NCBI GenBank assembly: GCA_013151775.1
Contig: JAADHO010000213.1
Coordinates: 1-42,312 of the forward strand
Source: Deltaproteobacteria bacterium
GTDB lineage: Bacteria; Myxococcota_A; Polyangia; Polyangiales; Houyiibacteriaceae
Direction of reading: 5' to 3'
Length of the DNA: 42,312 nucleotides
In this document: in pieces, positions 40,745 to 42,312 of the stretch
Layout: each line of letters starts with the position of its first letter
Position numbering within the stretch: the first letter of the stretch is position 1
Notes under the pieces: model-generated
The model's input: only the letters and a program-made list of their open reading frames with translations
What the model was told of the DNA's origin: nothing
Databases searched by the model: none
Translations under genes and position numbers: made by a program

Positions 40745-40807
40745 GTGACACATGGTGATACGCTCTTGACGTCGTGTCACGCCGTGTTACATATCACTTC
40801 GTGACAC
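40745..40807 (+). promoter_or_regulatory. Three 17-bp operator-like sites over the promoter of the RHH gene
   Basis: Three sites match GTGWCACNNNGTGWTAY: GTGACACATGGTGATAC (40,745-40,761), GTGTCACGCCGTGTTAC (40,774-40,790) and, on the minus strand, GTGTCACGAAGTGATAT (40,807-40,791). Sites 2 and 3 abut as an imperfect 34-bp palindrome matching at 13 of 17 positions. Each site has two half-sites 10 bp apart, so they fall on one face of the helix. They flank and cover the probable -10 element and the start codon of the ribbon-helix-helix gene, suggesting autoregulation. Confidence 0.65.
40766..40793 (+). promoter_or_regulatory. Probable promoter of the RHH gene (leaderless start)
   Basis: TTGACG (40,766-40,771) is a near-consensus -35. 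After 16 bases, TACATA (40,788-40,793) is the best available -10 but matches the consensus only at three positions. Transcription would begin about 40,800, at or next to the GTG at 40,801, implying a leaderless message. Moderate confidence only. Confidence 0.45.
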
Positions 40808-41343
40808 ACGAAGAACATGCCGACGACGCCCCCGAGACTCCTCCCGAGGAGGCTCCCAAGAAGACCAAGTCGAAGAAGGAGCGTGTGCTCCACACCCGCG
40901 TCCCCGCGGTGCTCGAGCAGGAGCTGAAGCGCTTGGCCCAGAGCTGGCGGGTGCCGGTCTCGAACGTGGTCCGCACGATCCTCGAAGACGCGGTGGAGAC
41001 GGTGGATATCGTCGGCCGCCGCGCCGAGGGAGAGCTACGCGGAGCGGCCGAGCGGCTGGCGGTCGAGCGGCGGCGGCTGCGAAAGATGGGCGGCCGGCCG
41101 GCGCAGGACGCCCCCGACTCCAGCGAAGACGAGGCGCCCCGCGGAGGCGAGCCCGACTCCGACCCGCTGGAGGGCGCCCTGGGGTTCACGCCCTTGGTGT
41201 TGGCGTCCGAGGCCCGCTGCGCGCGCACGGGTCGCACGCTAGCGGCCGGAGAAGAAGCGTATCTCGTGCTCTTTCCAGAGCCCGGGAGGAAGGCGTTCGT
41301 CGCATCGGACGCCTTGCCAAAGAATGGAGAAGAAAAGTCATGA
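40801..41343 (+). CDS. Ribbon-helix-helix DNA-binding protein with a C-terminal accessory domain
   Basis: The product has 180 residues from the GTG at 40,801. A GTG at 40,774 would add nine residues, but it lies between the apparent -35 and -10 elements, so the shorter form is preferred; neither start has a ribosome binding site. After an acidic/Pro then Lys-rich leader (EETPPEEA-type, KKTKSKKE), a ribbon-helix-helix fold is visible at ~28-70: a strand RVLHTRVP, a helix VLEQELKRLAQSW and a helix VSNVVRTILEDAVETV. A charged Arg/Glu helix and an acidic linker follow, then a compact C-terminal piece (GFTPLVLASEARCARTG ... EEAYLVLFPEPGRKAFVASDALP). It is probably an autorepressor given the three sites over its promoter, and it may also act on the divergent efflux operon (inference). 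It is not NikR-like: no His/Cys metal-binding ACT domain is seen. Confidence 0.75.
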   Translation: MTHEEHADDAPETPPEEAPKKTKSKKERVLHTRVPAVLEQELKRLAQSWRVPVSNVVRTILEDAVETVDIVGRRAEGELRGAAERLAVERRRLRKMGGRPAQDAPDSSEDEAPRGGEPDSDPLEGALGFTPLVLASEARCARTGRTLAAGEEAYLVLFPEPGRKAFVASDALPKNGEEKS

Positions 41344-41555
41344 ACACTGAAGAGACCACCACAGATCCGCAGCCCCCCATCTCGGAGACCGCATCGGAGG
41401 CCTTCGACAACCTGCTCTCCGTGGGCCGGCTATGGGCCGCCCATGGCTTGGGCATCGGTCGATCCGCCCTGCGCGCCTCGGCCCGAACCCTGGAGATGAC
41501 CGCGGAGACCCTGTCCGAGCTGGAGTCGCGTTTCGAAGAGCGCGACGCCAAGTAG
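41340..41555 (+). CDS. 71-residue helical protein, phasin-like, coupled to the RHH gene
   Basis: The ATG at 41,340 overlaps the TGA of the RHH gene (ATGA), so the two are translated together. The product has an acidic N-terminus and then a predicted amphipathic helical region (EAFDNLLSVGRLWAAHGLGIG, then ALRASARTLEMTAETLSELESRF). It has no signal peptide, membrane segment or Cys. The heptad-like pattern and small size recall phasin-type or coiled-coil proteins, but I cannot assign a family. It ends 2 bp before the end of the convergent ScsD-like gene. Confidence 0.7.
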   Translation: MNTEETTTDPQPPISETASEAFDNLLSVGRLWAAHGLGIGRSALRASARTLEMTAETLSELESRFEERDAK

Positions 41556-41557
41556 CC

Positions 41558-42085
41558 CTAGCGCGCCCACCACTGGCGCGTCCACAGGCCCAGCGCCGTC
41601 ACATACCCCACCTCCGTCGTCGCGATCTGCCCTTGGCGATCGACGAAGAAGGAGGTGGGGAAGGCGGACACTCCCCAGCGCGCGGCGAGCGCTCCGTTGG
41701 GATCGTTGACGAAGGTGATGCGCGCTCGCTCCACGCCTCGCTGCTCGAGCACCGCGAGCACCTGCGCCCGGTTGCCCGAGCGGGTCGCCACGGCGAGCAC
41801 CTGTCCGTGGTTCGCTGCCGACTGAAGGTTGTCCTCCATGGCCTGGCAGACGCCGCACCATGTGGCCCAGAAGTGCACCAACACGGGCCCCTGGCGGCGC
41901 ATCTGCGCCAGGCTCACGGGCTCGCCTTCGAGCGTGGTCGCACGCAATTCCGGAGCGGAGCCCGTAGGGGTGTCTCGCGTCTGATAGGCGCGCACTCCCC
42001 ACACCACGGCCACCACCAGCAGCGCCTGAGCGCCCCAACTCCGCAGGCGTGCCCAGCGCCCGGGCGCCGCCGAGGCGTCAGCCAT
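41558..42085 (-). CDS. scsD: ScsD/TlpA-like membrane-tethered protein disulfide oxidoreductase
   Basis: This 175-residue thioredoxin-fold protein is anchored by one N-terminal membrane helix (~19-33), with the domain facing the periplasm. The redox motif is WATWCGVC (Cys77 and Cys80) and the cis-Pro loop is FPTSFF (Pro143). The pattern HFWATWCGVC, then VATRSG, FVNDPNGALAARWGVSAFPT and a C-terminal LWTRQWWA matches ScsD (suppressor of copper sensitivity D), a reductase-like protein linked to copper tolerance in enterobacteria. Its neighbourhood with a Cus-type efflux operon fits that role. The start overlaps the upstream partial gene by 8 nt, so translation may be coupled. TlpA/ResA/DsbE-type is the wider alternative. 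Confidence 0.85.
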   Translation of the reverse strand: MADASAAPGRWARLRSWGAQALLVVAVVWGVRAYQTRDTPTGSAPELRATTLEGEPVSLAQMRRQGPVLVHFWATWCGVCQAMEDNLQSAANHGQVLAVATRSGNRAQVLAVLEQRGVERARITFVNDPNGALAARWGVSAFPTSFFVDRQGQIATTEVGYVTALGLWTRQWWAR

Positions 42086-42312
42086 CCGCCTCGCCCTCGG
42101 CGTCCTCGCTGCCGGCGCGCGCTGCGGCGCCGGGGAAGAAGCCGTGGCTGGACAGGGGCTGACCCTCGGGGGGGGCCTTGTCGCCGCCGGGGCCGAAGGC
42201 CTCCAGGGTAGCCAGCAGGGTCTCGCGATCCTTGGGGCTCCGGACCGCGGCGGGCTCTGGCGCGGCCATGGACTCGATGTGCAGCGTCTGGGTCGGGAAG
42301 GCGAAGTGTACC
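42078..42312 (-). CDS. C-terminal end of a probable MscS-family mechanosensitive channel (partial)
   Basis: Only 77 C-terminal residues are inside the window; the gene continues past the right edge. The first residues, VHFAFPTQTLHIES, match the conserved ending of the cytoplasmic domain of MscS-type channels ('iPFPTQTLHL'-like). A disordered Pro/Gly/Glu-rich tail follows. The stop overlaps the start of the ScsD-like gene by 8 nt, so both are likely in one transcript. The family call rests on a single motif. Confidence 0.55.
   Translation of the reverse strand, partial: VHFAFPTQTLHIESMAAPEPAAVRSPKDRETLLATLEAFGPGGDKAPPEGQPLSSHGFFPGAAARAGSEDAEGEADG

Noticed and set aside
40613-40780. Longer N-terminus for the TolC-like channel starting at 40,780
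   Set aside because: The start at 40,612 has a good ribosome binding site and begins the signal peptide; the longer form would cross the palindromes and operator sites.

Overview
The window is GC-rich, densely coded DNA, probably from a Myxococcota-type (former Deltaproteobacteria, Polyangia/Sandaracinus-like) bacterium. This placement is an inference. It rests on the Asp/Ala/Gly ('DAG/DTG'-type) linkers in the lipoproteins, the very large exported modular protein, and the type-2 isoleucyl-tRNA synthetase. No RNA genes, CRISPR arrays, insertion sequences or phage genes were seen.

Left part (1 to 27,692, minus strand): one enormous exported protein locus. It starts at a GTG at 27,692 with a clear signal peptide and is still open at the left edge, so the product exceeds about 9,200 residues. 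The reading frame breaks twice (near 24,940 and near 18,903), and each break is closed by skipping one base. The N-terminal third is a long array of bacterial Ig-like domains. The middle holds seven consecutive copies of a roughly 2-kb supermodule: an LVIVP-type beta-propeller, a Big_5-like Ig domain, then two IPT/TIG domains. The left end returns to Ig-like domains and propeller-like segments. An 8-bp inverted repeat puts the ribosome binding site and start codon of this gene in a hairpin loop.

Centre (27,693 to 29,740): a divergent regulatory region. On the plus strand a 35-codon small ORF with a strong Shine-Dalgarno sequence overlaps (ATGA) a LuxR-family regulator whose receiver-like domain lacks the usual phosphorylation residues. 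This pair is the best local candidate for controlling the giant gene. A Cys-rich lipoprotein follows.

Right part (29,832 to 42,312): ileS (plus strand) converges with, and overlaps by 17 nt, a five-gene minus-strand run: TolC-like channel, CusB-like lipoprotein adaptor, CusA-like Cu(I)/Ag(I) RND pump, lspA and lgt. A metal efflux system is thus placed next to the enzymes that mature its lipoprotein adaptor. Divergent from it is a ribbon-helix-helix regulator overlapping (ATGA) a 71-residue helical protein. Three related 17-bp sites cover the regulator's probable promoter and start. At the right edge a ScsD-like membrane-tethered thioredoxin (ScsD is linked to copper tolerance) overlaps the C-terminal end of what looks like an MscS-family channel. 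The right end therefore looks like an envelope, copper-stress and lipoprotein-maturation neighbourhood.
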